Assembly: GCA_903900705.1 (NCBI GenBank)
Contig: CAIUOG010000059.1
Coordinates: forward strand, 1-33,439
From: an uncultured Acidobacteriia bacterium
GTDB lineage: Bacteria; Acidobacteriota; Terriglobia; Bryobacterales; Bryobacteraceae
Direction of reading: 5' to 3'
DNA: 33,439 nt
The translations under genes and the position numbers were made by a program. Shown in pieces: positions 16,246 through 23,763 of this stretch. Every line of letters begins with the position of its first letter. The stretch's first letter is position 1. The notes under the pieces are model-generated. The model had not been told where the DNA came from. It saw only the letters and a program-made list of their open reading frames with translations, and did not search any database.

Positions 16246-17388
16246 CTAGGCCATCACTTTCAGGAAGGCCGCCTGGAACTTCTTCATTTCGTCAGCGGTA
16301 CCGACGGTGACGCGAACGTGGTTGGGCCAGACCGGCCAGACGCGGCCGATGTAGACCTTTTCCTTGCGCATCGCGCTCACGATGTTGTTGCCGGGCTGCT
16401 TCACATCGATCATGAAACAGTTGGAAACCGACGGCACAAAGGTGACCTTGTGCTTTTCGAGGAACTCGAAGGTGTCGTTGCGGACGTTGCCGATCAGCTT
16501 GCGGCGCTCCGGGATGAGGTTCTTTTCGCCGAGGCTGGTGCTGGCGGCGGCCATACCGGTGATGGGGAGCATACCGGCGCTGAAACCACCGAGCTTCTTG
16601 AGCAGGTCCGGGCGACCGATGGCGGCGCCGGCGCGAAGACCGGCCATGCCGTAGATTTTCGAGAAGGTACGGAGCAGGACAACGTCCTTATCGGCGGCGA
16701 CCAGATCCGAGCAGAAAGGCGCTTCCGAGATGTGGGTGTAGGCTTCGTCCACCACAACCACGGAACCCTTCGGCTTGTTCGCGACCAGCCACTCGATTTC
16801 CGATTTCGGGGTCAGCGTGCCGGTGGGGTTGTTGGGGTTGCAGATGTAGAAGAGACCGGCGTTCGGGCCACCCATCTTCAACATCGCCTTCACGTCATGA
16901 CGGAAGTCCGAGGTCAGCGGCACTTTCACGGTCTTGGCGCCGATGAAGGCGGCCGCGCGGCCACCGGCTTCGTAACCGGGGTCGGCCATCACGAAGGGCT
17001 TGGTGGGCGAGGAGAACGCGAGAACCGACTGGTGCAGCGGTCCTGAGGAACCAGGGTAGATCTGGATATATTCGGGCTTCACGCCTTCCTGTTCGGAAAG
17101 CAGCTTCACCACCTTGTCGGTCTCGCCGTACATGTAACGGCCGCCCTGGGAGATGATTTTCGCGACGGCTTCACGCGCGGCCATCGAGGGGCCCAGCGGA
17201 TTCTCGTTCGCGTTGATGAGCACGGCGTCAGCCGGAACGTTGTCGACTTTCGACAACTGCGCCATCGCGGATTCGTTGTAGAAGGGCAGGGATGCGCCGG
17301 CGGTGACCATGGCGGCGATCTTGCCGAGATTGCGGCGCGTGAAACCGCGCGTCAGGAAGTCTTTCTGCTCTTGAATATTGAGTGACAT
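16246..17388 (-). CDS. PLP-dependent aminotransferase with twin-arginine-like leader
   Basis: 380 residues. The body is a fold-type I aminotransferase of the class I/II, histidinol-phosphate type: NANENPLGPS (59-68), NPNNPTG (184-190), DEAYTH (214-219) and the PLP lysine K244 in TFSKIYGMAGLRAG, with an Arg near the C-terminus for the substrate carboxylate. Unusually, residues 1-44 form a leader: FTRRNLGK (16-23), a hydrophobic stretch (IAAMVTAGASLPF) and an AMAQ end, resembling a Tat export signal. Export of a folded PLP enzyme would fit Tat. The start has a strong AAGGAG 7 nt upstream. Operon with the SulP transporter downstream. The amino-acid substrate is not evident; no his genes are nearby. 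A degenerate, non-exported leader is the alternative. Confidence 0.9.
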   Translation of the reverse strand: MSLNIQEQKDFLTRGFTRRNLGKIAAMVTAGASLPFYNESAMAQLSKVDNVPADAVLINANENPLGPSMAAREAVAKIISQGGRYMYGETDKVVKLLSEQEGVKPEYIQIYPGSSGPLHQSVLAFSSPTKPFVMADPGYEAGGRAAAFIGAKTVKVPLTSDFRHDVKAMLKMGGPNAGLFYICNPNNPTGTLTPKSEIEWLVANKPKGSVVVVDEAYTHISEAPFCSDLVAADKDVVLLRTFSKIYGMAGLRAGAAIGRPDLLKKLGGFSAGMLPITGMAAASTSLGEKNLIPERRKLIGNVRNDTFEFLEKHKVTFVPSVSNCFMIDVKQPGNNIVSAMRKEKVYIGRVWPVWPNHVRVTVGTADEMKKFQAAFLKVMA

Positions 17389-17803
17389 GTGAGTCTCCTT
17401 GTCGAATGAAATCAGCTCAGTGCATTACCGGACGACACTTCAAATGCGCGGCAGAAGCGGCCAGGCCTTTGAGTCGCAAACACGGGGGCCACCCGTGGAC
17501 GGTCCAAAAAGCACAAGCTTCACGCAGCGAACACTCTCAGATACTGATCATCAGATACAGATCTGTTAAATACAGATTACGATTATTTTCTCCGACGTGG
17601 AGAGAGGAGGCGCTTCAGAGCGTTTTCACCCGGCGAGTTCAGGACTCTGAAAGCCGCTGGATCAGCCCAACGAAGTCAGGATACAACGTCCTTCGGAAAT
17701 ACGACCGGGATGCAGAATACAGTAGCGCAGTCACAATTGAATGTCAATTTGGACAACAGGCGTTGGCCGCGAACGGGACCGCTCGTATACTCTGGTCTGG
17801 CTG
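17389..17803. other. Divergent intergenic region with CAGATA-type repeats
   Basis: 415 bp between the divergent aminotransferase and SGNH hydrolase genes. A plus-strand frame (17382-17804) is open but begins inside the aminotransferase start and has no family features. Around 17538-17577 the sequence is AT-rich and repeats cagata/tacagat four times (17538, 17552, 17556, 17571), including the palindrome cagatctg at 17558-17565. It probably holds the two promoters; exact elements cannot be assigned. Confidence 0.45.
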
Positions 17804-18448
17804 ATGTTTGAATGGTATGAAGACGAAGTCCGGGCGCTCGAACGGGCCCGCGCCACGCGTGCGGCCATGCCCCACCCGGTGGTTTTTTATGGCAGTTCCA
17901 CGCTGCGCCTGTGGAGCGGTCTGGCGACAGACCTTCGGAATCCGCGCGCGCTGAATCTGGCGTTCGGGGGCTCCACGCTGGAGGCCTGCTGCTATTTTTT
18001 TGAGCGGATTGTCCCTCCCGAGCGTCCGGACTCCATCGTGATCTACGCCGGAGACAACGATCTGGGCGACGGCCACAGTGCGGAACGCGTGCTTTCGTCG
18101 TTCCGGGAACTGGCGGCGAAGATCGAAACCCAGCTGCCGGGGGTCCCCTTCACTTTTGTTTCCATCAAGCCGAGCGTGGCGCGGTTCGGCATCATCAACC
18201 GGATCCGTCTCGCCAATGACATGATTCGGGACGAAATCGCCCTGCATGCCTCGCGCGGCAGCCAGGCTCACTTCATTTCCATCTTCGAAGTGATGCTGCG
18301 GGAGGGCAGGCCACGCCCCGAGCTATTCCTCGAAGACGGACTGCACATGTCGCTGGAAGGCTACCGCGTCTGGACGGAAGTCTTCGAAAAATACCGCAAC
18401 ACAATCTTCACACCGGTTTCGGAACCATGTAATACAGAAAAGCTATGA
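17804..18448 (+). CDS. SGNH/GDSL-family hydrolase
   Basis: 214 residues from ATG 17804 (the frame opens upstream at 17741, but MFEWYEDEV is the likely N-terminus). All four SGNH blocks are present: FYGSSTLRLW with catalytic S32, LNLAFGGST with G56, YAGDNDLGDG with N85, and EDGLHMS with D178 and H181. It matches the subfamily in which GSS replaces GDS in block I. Such enzymes are esterases or lipases, sometimes de-acetylating glycans; no signal peptide is seen, so a cytoplasmic role is likely. No clear ribosome site precedes the ATG. A second serine esterase gene starts 10 bp after the stop, which suggests an operon. Confidence 0.9.
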   Translation: MFEWYEDEVRALERARATRAAMPHPVVFYGSSTLRLWSGLATDLRNPRALNLAFGGSTLEACCYFFERIVPPERPDSIVIYAGDNDLGDGHSAERVLSSFRELAAKIETQLPGVPFTFVSIKPSVARFGIINRIRLANDMIRDEIALHASRGSQAHFISIFEVMLREGRPRPELFLEDGLHMSLEGYRVWTEVFEKYRNTIFTPVSEPCNTEKL

Positions 18449-18458
18449 TCCGGGCAGA

Positions 18459-19187
18459 GTGAATCGCGAATACCACAAATGGTTCAGCCCGTGCCTCAAC
18501 CGGGAGATGGAATTGCTGGTCTTCGGACAGGGCGGCGAACGGGTAATCGTGTTTCCCACGCGCCAGGGGCGCTTTTTCGATTACGAAGGCTGGGGCCTCA
18601 CCGCCGCTCTGCGGGAACAGATTCAGGAGGGCCGGATTCAGCTGTTCTGCGTGGATAGCCTCGATTCCGAAAGTCTCTACGGCTGGGAAAAACACCCGAA
18701 GGAACGCATCGCCCGGCATAACGAGTACGAGAATTACATTCTGCGGGAAGTGGTTCCGTTCACGGCTTCAAAGAATTCGCATCCGGACCTGGTGGCGCAC
18801 GGCTGCAGCATCGGCGCGTATCACGCGGTGAATATCTCGCTGCGCAATCCACTGACGTTCCGCAAAGTGATCGCGCTCAGCGGGCGCTATGACCTCACCC
18901 GCCCGGTGGGGCCTTTCCCCGATCTCTTCGGCGGACACTACGACAGCGATATCTATTTCCACACGCCCAACCACTTTCTGCCCAACCTCTCAGACGACGC
19001 GATGATTGAAAATCTGCGGAATATGCAGATTGCGCTGGCCGTGGGCAAGGCGGACCCGTTCAGCGAGAGCAACAGGGAACTCAGCCAGTCCCTGTGGGAT
19101 AAGGGCGTCTGGCATTCGCTCGACATGTGGGATGGCGAAGCGCACTGCGCGAAGGACTGGCGGCAGATGGTGAAGCGTTACTTCTGA
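18459..19187 (+). CDS. Esterase, alpha/beta hydrolase of the esterase-D-like family
   Basis: 242 residues from GTG 18459, 10 bp after the SGNH hydrolase stop. The N-terminal strand REYHKWFSPCLNREMELLVFG and IVFPTRQGRFFDYE are typical of this esterase family (PF00756-like). The triad is visible: S117 in HGCSIGAYHA, D199 in VGKADPF and H229 in GEAHCAKDWRQM. No signal peptide, so probably cytoplasmic. The substrate is unknown. Co-transcription with the upstream hydrolase is likely from spacing. No good ribosome site is seen before the GTG, so the true start may depend on translation of the preceding gene. Confidence 0.88.
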   Translation: MNREYHKWFSPCLNREMELLVFGQGGERVIVFPTRQGRFFDYEGWGLTAALREQIQEGRIQLFCVDSLDSESLYGWEKHPKERIARHNEYENYILREVVPFTASKNSHPDLVAHGCSIGAYHAVNISLRNPLTFRKVIALSGRYDLTRPVGPFPDLFGGHYDSDIYFHTPNHFLPNLSDDAMIENLRNMQIALAVGKADPFSESNRELSQSLWDKGVWHSLDMWDGEAHCAKDWRQMVKRYF

Positions 19188-19220
19188 CTCTGAATGCCCT
19201 GACTGTGCTACTTTGACGCT

Positions 19221-21110
19221 TTGCGGGCGTTTTTCCTCCTACTCTTCGCAGCTTTCGCCGCGGTCGGCGCGGCGGATCAGACCTTCGCCGGCGCGAAGTC
19301 CTGCGAGCGGTGCCATCAGGAAATCCAGCACAAGTGGGCCAACGCCCGGCACAGCAAAATGGTGCAGCCGGCCACCGCGCAGGCGGTACGGGGGGATTTC
19401 CTCAAAGGCGCGATCACGCTGCGGGGCCAGCGGTACACGCTCGCGAAACGAGCGGGCGCGTTCTACATTACGGAATCGTATCTGAGCGGCCGGTCCACCG
19501 AACATCGTATTGACTACACGCTGGGCAACCGCCGGATTCAGCACTACCTGACCACGCTGCCGGACGGGCGCATCGTGGTGCTGCCGCCCAGCTGGGACAT
19601 TCTGCGGAAACAGTGGTTCCACAATTTCGATATCGGCGACCCCGACGAAAGCGGCGACGTGGAGGTGCAGCTCTGGAACAAGAACTGCTTTTCCTGCCAC
19701 GTGAGCGAAGAGAAAAAGAATTTCGACAGCGATCAGAAGACCTACCGGACCGAGTGGAAAGACTTCGGCATCAACTGCGAGCGCTGCCACGGGCCGGGGT
19801 CGGAACACATCACGTCCGAGGCGAAGAAGCCGCGCCAGGACATTGTGGTGCAGACGCGCCTCACGCCGGAGCGGAACACCATGGTCTGCGCCCAGTGCCA
19901 TTCTTTCCGGGACATCTTCATTCAGGGCTACCAGGCGGGTGGCAATTATTACGACCACTTTGTGCCGATTCTGGAATTCGCGCAGCCCCTCGATAAAGAC
20001 CCGGCCTACTGGCCCGACGGGCGTCCGCGCCGGTTCTCCACCGATGCGTTCGGCTTCTGGCAGAGCCAGTGTTTTCTGAAAGGCGGCGCGACCTGCCTGA
20101 ACTGCCATGCCGACGCGCACGACACGAGCATCGAAAAGAGCCCGCAACTGCGCCCGGATGCGGCGGCGATCTGCACCACGTGCCACAGCGCCATCGGGAA
20201 GAACGTGACCGCCCATACGCACCATGGCGAAAAGAGCACCGGCAGTTCCTGCGTGGAATGCCATATGCCCCGCACCGTGCTGAGCGTGAAAGCGAAGATC
20301 CGCGACCACGCCATTACGATTCCGTCGCCCGAAAACACCACGCGCCACGCCATCCCCAACGCCTGCAATGAATGCCATGCGGAGCACAGCGCGTCCTGGG
20401 CGAAAGAGCGGATGACCGCCTGGTGGGGAGAAAAGCCGGGCCCCTGGGTTCGGCGCGCCGACGCCTTTGCCGCCGCGCGCGAACGACGTCCGGAGGCCGT
20501 TGATCAACTGCTCGCCATCGCAACCGACCCGAAAGAGATCCCCTTTGCGCGGGCCAACGCGCTGGGATATCTGGCGACGCGCGGTACCGATCCGCGCGTG
20601 TTCCCGGTGCTGACCTGGGCGCTCGGCGAGGACCACCCGCTGGTTCGCGTGGAGGCGGCGCTGGGGCTCGCCGGCGGGGGCGCGAACAAATCCGCGGCCG
20701 CGCAGGCCCTGGTGGCGGCTCTCAACGACGGCGCCGCGACGGTGCGCCTGGCGGCGGCGGTTTCGCTTGCCTCCATCGGCATCCGTGACCTGCCGGGCGA
20801 AGACGGCGTGCGTTTCAACAAGGCCAAAGAACTCTACGCGGGCCGGGCCGAGTTCAATACCGATGATGCCTCGCAGCAGTTTGCCGCCGGGCGCTTTTTC
20901 CTGCTCACCAACAATCCCGCGCGCGCCGAAACGGCGTTTCGCAATGCGCTGGCCCTGGAACCCTCCACGCCCGCCACCTACTTCCTCGCCTCGGCGCTGG
21001 CGCAGCTGGGCAAATATGCCGATGCGCGCGTGATGCTCGATACGATCCGGCCTTCCGACCCGCAGTACGGCAGTGCCCAGGCACTGCGCAGAACCATCGC
21101 GGACCGCTAG
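19221..21110 (+). CDS. Eight-haem cytochrome c with HEAT and TPR repeats
   Basis: 629 residues from TTG 19221; a stop at 19200-19202 and no ATG/GTG between make TTG the only good start, and it opens directly into a signal peptide (FFLLLFAAFAAVGA, residues 4-17). Eight CXXCH haem sites lie at residues 28, 156, 186, 223, 292, 318, 344 and 382. Residues about 425-540 are helical HEAT-like repeats (ARANALGYLA, VRVEAALGLA, VRLAAAVSLA) and residues about 550-625 are TPR repeats (AETAFRNALALEPSTPATYFLA). It should be a periplasmic electron-transfer protein or a reductase of the cytochrome c554-like type, with the repeats as a docking platform. The electron partner and substrate are unknown; cytochrome maturation genes are not in view. 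It converges on the TonB gene with a 10-bp gap. Confidence 0.92.
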   Translation: MRAFFLLLFAAFAAVGAADQTFAGAKSCERCHQEIQHKWANARHSKMVQPATAQAVRGDFLKGAITLRGQRYTLAKRAGAFYITESYLSGRSTEHRIDYTLGNRRIQHYLTTLPDGRIVVLPPSWDILRKQWFHNFDIGDPDESGDVEVQLWNKNCFSCHVSEEKKNFDSDQKTYRTEWKDFGINCERCHGPGSEHITSEAKKPRQDIVVQTRLTPERNTMVCAQCHSFRDIFIQGYQAGGNYYDHFVPILEFAQPLDKDPAYWPDGRPRRFSTDAFGFWQSQCFLKGGATCLNCHADAHDTSIEKSPQLRPDAAAICTTCHSAIGKNVTAHTHHGEKSTGSSCVECHMPRTVLSVKAKIRDHAITIPSPENTTRHAIPNACNECHAEHSASWAKERMTAWWGEKPGPWVRRADAFAAARERRPEAVDQLLAIATDPKEIPFARANALGYLATRGTDPRVFPVLTWALGEDHPLVRVEAALGLAGGGANKSAAAQALVAALNDGAATVRLAAAVSLASIGIRDLPGEDGVRFNKAKELYAGRAEFNTDDASQQFAAGRFFLLTNNPARAETAFRNALALEPSTPATYFLASALAQLGKYADARVMLDTIRPSDPQYGSAQALRRTIADR

Positions 21111-21120
21111 AGCGGACCAG

Positions 21121-21909
21121 CTAAAGCAGGTGAAACATCACGTCGATCAGCGCGGAGACCGCCACCGGTCTCCCGTCCTTCGTGCCCGCGCGGAAATACC
21201 ACTGCGTGACGGCGTCCACGGCCTTCTCGTCAAGCCCCATCCCGAGGCTGTGCACGATGCGGATATTGCGCGGGTGACCGGTGGAATCGATGTCCGCCCG
21301 CAGGGTCACGGTGCCGGAATACTTCGCGCGGCGGGCTTCGTCGCTGAACTCGGGATCCACCTTGCGCAGTAACACCGGGGCCGTCACGCCGCCACCGGGC
21401 CGGTAGACGGCGCCGATGCCGCCATTGCCCGGGCCGGCGCCGGGACCGTGCCGATTACCGACTCCAGTGCCGTCTCCATCGCCAATGCCCAGCGGCCCGC
21501 CCCGACCGCCACTGCCGCTCATGAGCTTGCTCAGGGGATCGCCCAGGTTCGACAGCGGACGATCCGGCAACAGAGCGTCGGGAGGTGCTTCGATACTCAT
21601 TTCCATCGCGAGCTTCGGATGCGGATTGAGAAGCTCCAGCGTGGGCGGCACGAACTGCCTGGGCGCGACCTTCGGCAGATGACCGGCCGTGGCGGACGTG
21701 TTTTGGCGCATGCCGCCACCACCGCCAGGCGCATCGAAATGCACCGCGAGAGGCTTGGGCAGGTACGGGGCAAACAGGGGCGTCAGGCCGGCGGTATTGA
21801 GACGCGCGGCAGGCGGGGCCACCTGCTTCGAAGCAAGCAGCAGCAGGGCGATCAGGCCCGTGTGAACCGTGACGGAAATCATGCCGGATTGCGGACGAAA
21901 ACTTGTCAT
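21121..21909 (-). CDS. tonB: TonB-family energy transducer with glycine-rich linker
   Basis: 262 residues from ATG 21909 (an in-frame ATG at 21960 would add 17; neither has a ribosome site). One N-terminal membrane helix (about 11-27, ISVTVHTGLIALLLLA) is followed by a long periplasmic stretch with a GGGGG segment and a glycine-rich hinge (SGSGGRGGPLG, then GPGAGPGNGG), and a C-terminal TonB domain: DPEFSDEARRAKYSGTVTL, IDSTGHPRNIRIVHSLG and LDEKAVDAVTQWYF. TonB passes proton-motive energy from ExbB/ExbD to outer-membrane receptors such as the one at 4.9-8.6 kb, though pairing is unproven. The glycine-rich rather than Pro-Lys/Glu-rich spacer is a departure from enterobacterial TonB. exbB/exbD are not adjacent. 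The long open frame beyond 21909 on this strand is antisense to the next gene. Confidence 0.88.
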   Translation of the reverse strand: MTSFRPQSGMISVTVHTGLIALLLLASKQVAPPAARLNTAGLTPLFAPYLPKPLAVHFDAPGGGGGMRQNTSATAGHLPKVAPRQFVPPTLELLNPHPKLAMEMSIEAPPDALLPDRPLSNLGDPLSKLMSGSGGRGGPLGIGDGDGTGVGNRHGPGAGPGNGGIGAVYRPGGGVTAPVLLRKVDPEFSDEARRAKYSGTVTLRADIDSTGHPRNIRIVHSLGMGLDEKAVDAVTQWYFRAGTKDGRPVAVSALIDVMFHLL

Positions 21910-22038
21910 GACTACGGAAGCGGCACGGTTGCGGCCAGCGTTTAAGTGGCGTATTTCCATAGCGGGATGCCGGCTCGCCCGCCACGCCGCCTCACACATG
22001 TGCGGCGCGCAGCACAGTTTCAATGCGAAAATGCGTGT

Positions 22039-23232
22039 GTGGCGTCCACAATTCTGAAATCCCCCTCGCTGGCCGATTCCGTCCAGGCCGTTCCGCACTC
22101 GCGCATCCGGGAACTGGCGGAAATCGCATTCCGGATGGAGGGCGTGCTGAAGCTCTATTTCGGGGAATCGAACCAGCCCACGCCGGACTACATCAAAGAT
22201 GCCGCCGCGGCCGCGCTGCGGAACGGCTACACGTTTTACACGGAGAATGCCGGCCTGCTGTCGCTGCGGGAGGCGCTGGCGGCGCACTATGCGCGCACAC
22301 AGGGCGTCACGCTGGACCCGCGCAAAGAGATCGTGGTCACCGCCTCCGGCGTGCAGGCGCTCAACGTGGTGATCCGCTGCGTGCTGGACCCCGGCGATGA
22401 AGCGATCGTGCTGACGCCCGCGTGGCCGAACGGCGCGTCGATTGTCGCCATGTCGAACGCGAAGCCGGTGGAGATTCCGCATCCGCTGGTGGGCGAACGC
22501 TATGAGATCGACTGGGCGGCGCTGGAAGCGGCGGTAAGCGGGAAGACAAAGCTGCTGGTCTATACGTCTCCCTCCAATCCGCTGGGCTGGGTGGCGACGG
22601 ATGAGGACCAGACACGGCTGCTGGAGTTCTGCCGCCGGCACGGGCTCTGGCTGCTGGCCGATGAGGTCTATGACCGGCTTTGGTATGAGACGGAAGAGCC
22701 CGGCACGCCGGTGCCTTCGATTCTGCGCAAGGCGACGCGGGATGACGCCGTGATTGTGGTGCACTCCTTCAGCAAGAGCTACTGCATGACGGGCTGGCGC
22801 ATCGGCTGGGTAATCGCCCGCGCGGACCTCGCGGCCAAGGCGACGCAGCTCAACGAGTTCATCATTTCCCACGCGCCCAGCTTTACGCAGAAGGCTGCGG
22901 AAACAGCCCTGGCCGATGGCGAACCGGAGATCCGCGCCATGCTGCAAAGACTCAAAGCAAACCGCGATTTCTGCATGGATGCATTGAGCCGGATGCCGCG
23001 CGTTACCGTACCCCGCCCGGAAGGCGCATTTTATTTATTTCCGAAAATTGACGGACTAAATGATTCGTTTGCATTCTGCCGCGGGTTACTCACGGAAACC
23101 CGCGTGGGACTTGCTCCGGGCGTTGCATTCGGGGCCGGTGGAGAAGGCTCCATCCGTATTTGTTATGCCGCGGACCGGACGATATTAGAGCCTGCGATGG
23201 AGCGCTTACACGGCTTTCTTGACAAGCTTTAG
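22039..23232 (+). CDS. Class I/II pyridoxal-phosphate aminotransferase
   Basis: 397 residues from GTG 22039; the frame is open from 21946 but the upstream part is not family-like. It is a complete fold-type I enzyme of the aspartate/aromatic type: YTENAGLLSLREALA (67-81), TASGVQALN (101-109), SPSNPLG (177-183), DEVYDRLWYE (208-217), the PLP lysine K246 in HSFSKSYCMTGWRIGW, and a C-terminal RICYA with the carboxylate-binding Arg. It transfers an amino group between an amino acid and a 2-oxo acid in the cytoplasm; the specific substrate cannot be read from these motifs. There is no leader, unlike the aminotransferase at 16.2-17.4 kb. It diverges from tonB, with about 130 bp between, which must hold both promoters. 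mscL follows 46 bp later. Confidence 0.92.
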   Translation: MASTILKSPSLADSVQAVPHSRIRELAEIAFRMEGVLKLYFGESNQPTPDYIKDAAAAALRNGYTFYTENAGLLSLREALAAHYARTQGVTLDPRKEIVVTASGVQALNVVIRCVLDPGDEAIVLTPAWPNGASIVAMSNAKPVEIPHPLVGERYEIDWAALEAAVSGKTKLLVYTSPSNPLGWVATDEDQTRLLEFCRRHGLWLLADEVYDRLWYETEEPGTPVPSILRKATRDDAVIVVHSFSKSYCMTGWRIGWVIARADLAAKATQLNEFIISHAPSFTQKAAETALADGEPEIRAMLQRLKANRDFCMDALSRMPRVTVPRPEGAFYLFPKIDGLNDSFAFCRGLLTETRVGLAPGVAFGAGGEGSIRICYAADRTILEPAMERLHGFLDKL

Positions 23233-23278
23233 TGCGCGAGCATACAGTCACTCTTAGCAGTCGAAACGGAGAGCAATT

Positions 23279-23680
23279 ATGGCAGGCGGATTCAAACAGT
23301 TTTTACTACGCGGTAATGTGGTTGACCTTGCGGTGGGCGTTGTGGTGGGCGGTGCTTTCGGGGGTGTGGTCACGGCCTTCACGAAAGACCTGCTGACTCC
23401 GCTGATCGCGGCGGTGGCGGGCAAGCCGGACTTTTCGTCCATTCTGTTCGAGGTGAACGGCAGCAAGATCCTGGTGGGTGATTTCCTGAACGCCGTGATC
23501 TCGTTTGTGATTGTGGCGGCGGCCGTGTATTACATGGTGGTGCTGCCGATTAACGCGATGGTTTCGCGGGCGCGTAAAGAGCCCCCGGCAGACCCGACGA
23601 CAAAGAAGTGCGGCGAGTGCCTGAGCGAAATTCCCCTCGACGCGAAGCGCTGCGCCCACTGCGCGCAGCCGGTGAAGTAG
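23279..23680 (+). CDS. mscL: Large-conductance mechanosensitive channel with C-terminal zinc ribbon
   Basis: 133 residues. The N-terminal amphipathic helix and first membrane helix (FKQFLLRGNVVDLAVGVVVGGAFGGVVTAF, read in two parts at 5-20 and 21-34) and the second helix (about 71-92) are standard for MscL, which opens under membrane tension to release solutes in osmotic downshock. The usual C-terminal helical bundle is replaced by a short link and a Cys4 motif, C111-x2-C114 and C125-x2-C128, a zinc-ribbon-like knuckle. A ribosome site (ggagag) lies 6-7 nt before the ATG. The ribbon may bind a metal or another protein; that is inference. Family assignment is firm. Confidence 0.96.
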   Translation: MAGGFKQFLLRGNVVDLAVGVVVGGAFGGVVTAFTKDLLTPLIAAVAGKPDFSSILFEVNGSKILVGDFLNAVISFVIVAAAVYYMVVLPINAMVSRARKEPPADPTTKKCGECLSEIPLDAKRCAHCAQPVK

Positions 23681-23688
23681 TTTTAGCC

Positions 23689-23737
23689 GCTCCCCTGCTT
23701 CCGGCGTTCCTCCAGAGTGCGCCGGAGCAGCGGGAGC
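23689..23737. repeat. Imperfect hairpin between convergent mscL and Ni/Co exporter genes
   Basis: Arms 23689-23706 and 23720-23737 pair over gctccc/gggagc and ccggcg/cgccgg with small bulges and a 13-nt loop. There is no T-run on either side, so if it ends transcription from both sides it is not a classical terminator. Confidence 0.5.
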
Positions 23738-23763
23738 ATAGCCACAACTGGAATAACCCCGAA

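Noticed and set aside
17382-17804. 140-codon plus-strand frame in the divergent spacer
   Set aside because: It starts inside the aminotransferase start region, has no ribosome site and no family features.
19239-20636. 465-codon minus-strand frame opposite the cytochrome
   Set aside because: Antisense to a gene with eight CXXCH motifs and a signal peptide.
21910-22947. Upstream extension of the tonB frame
   Set aside because: It is antisense to the aminotransferase at 22039-23232; the TonB membrane helix lies just after ATG 21909.
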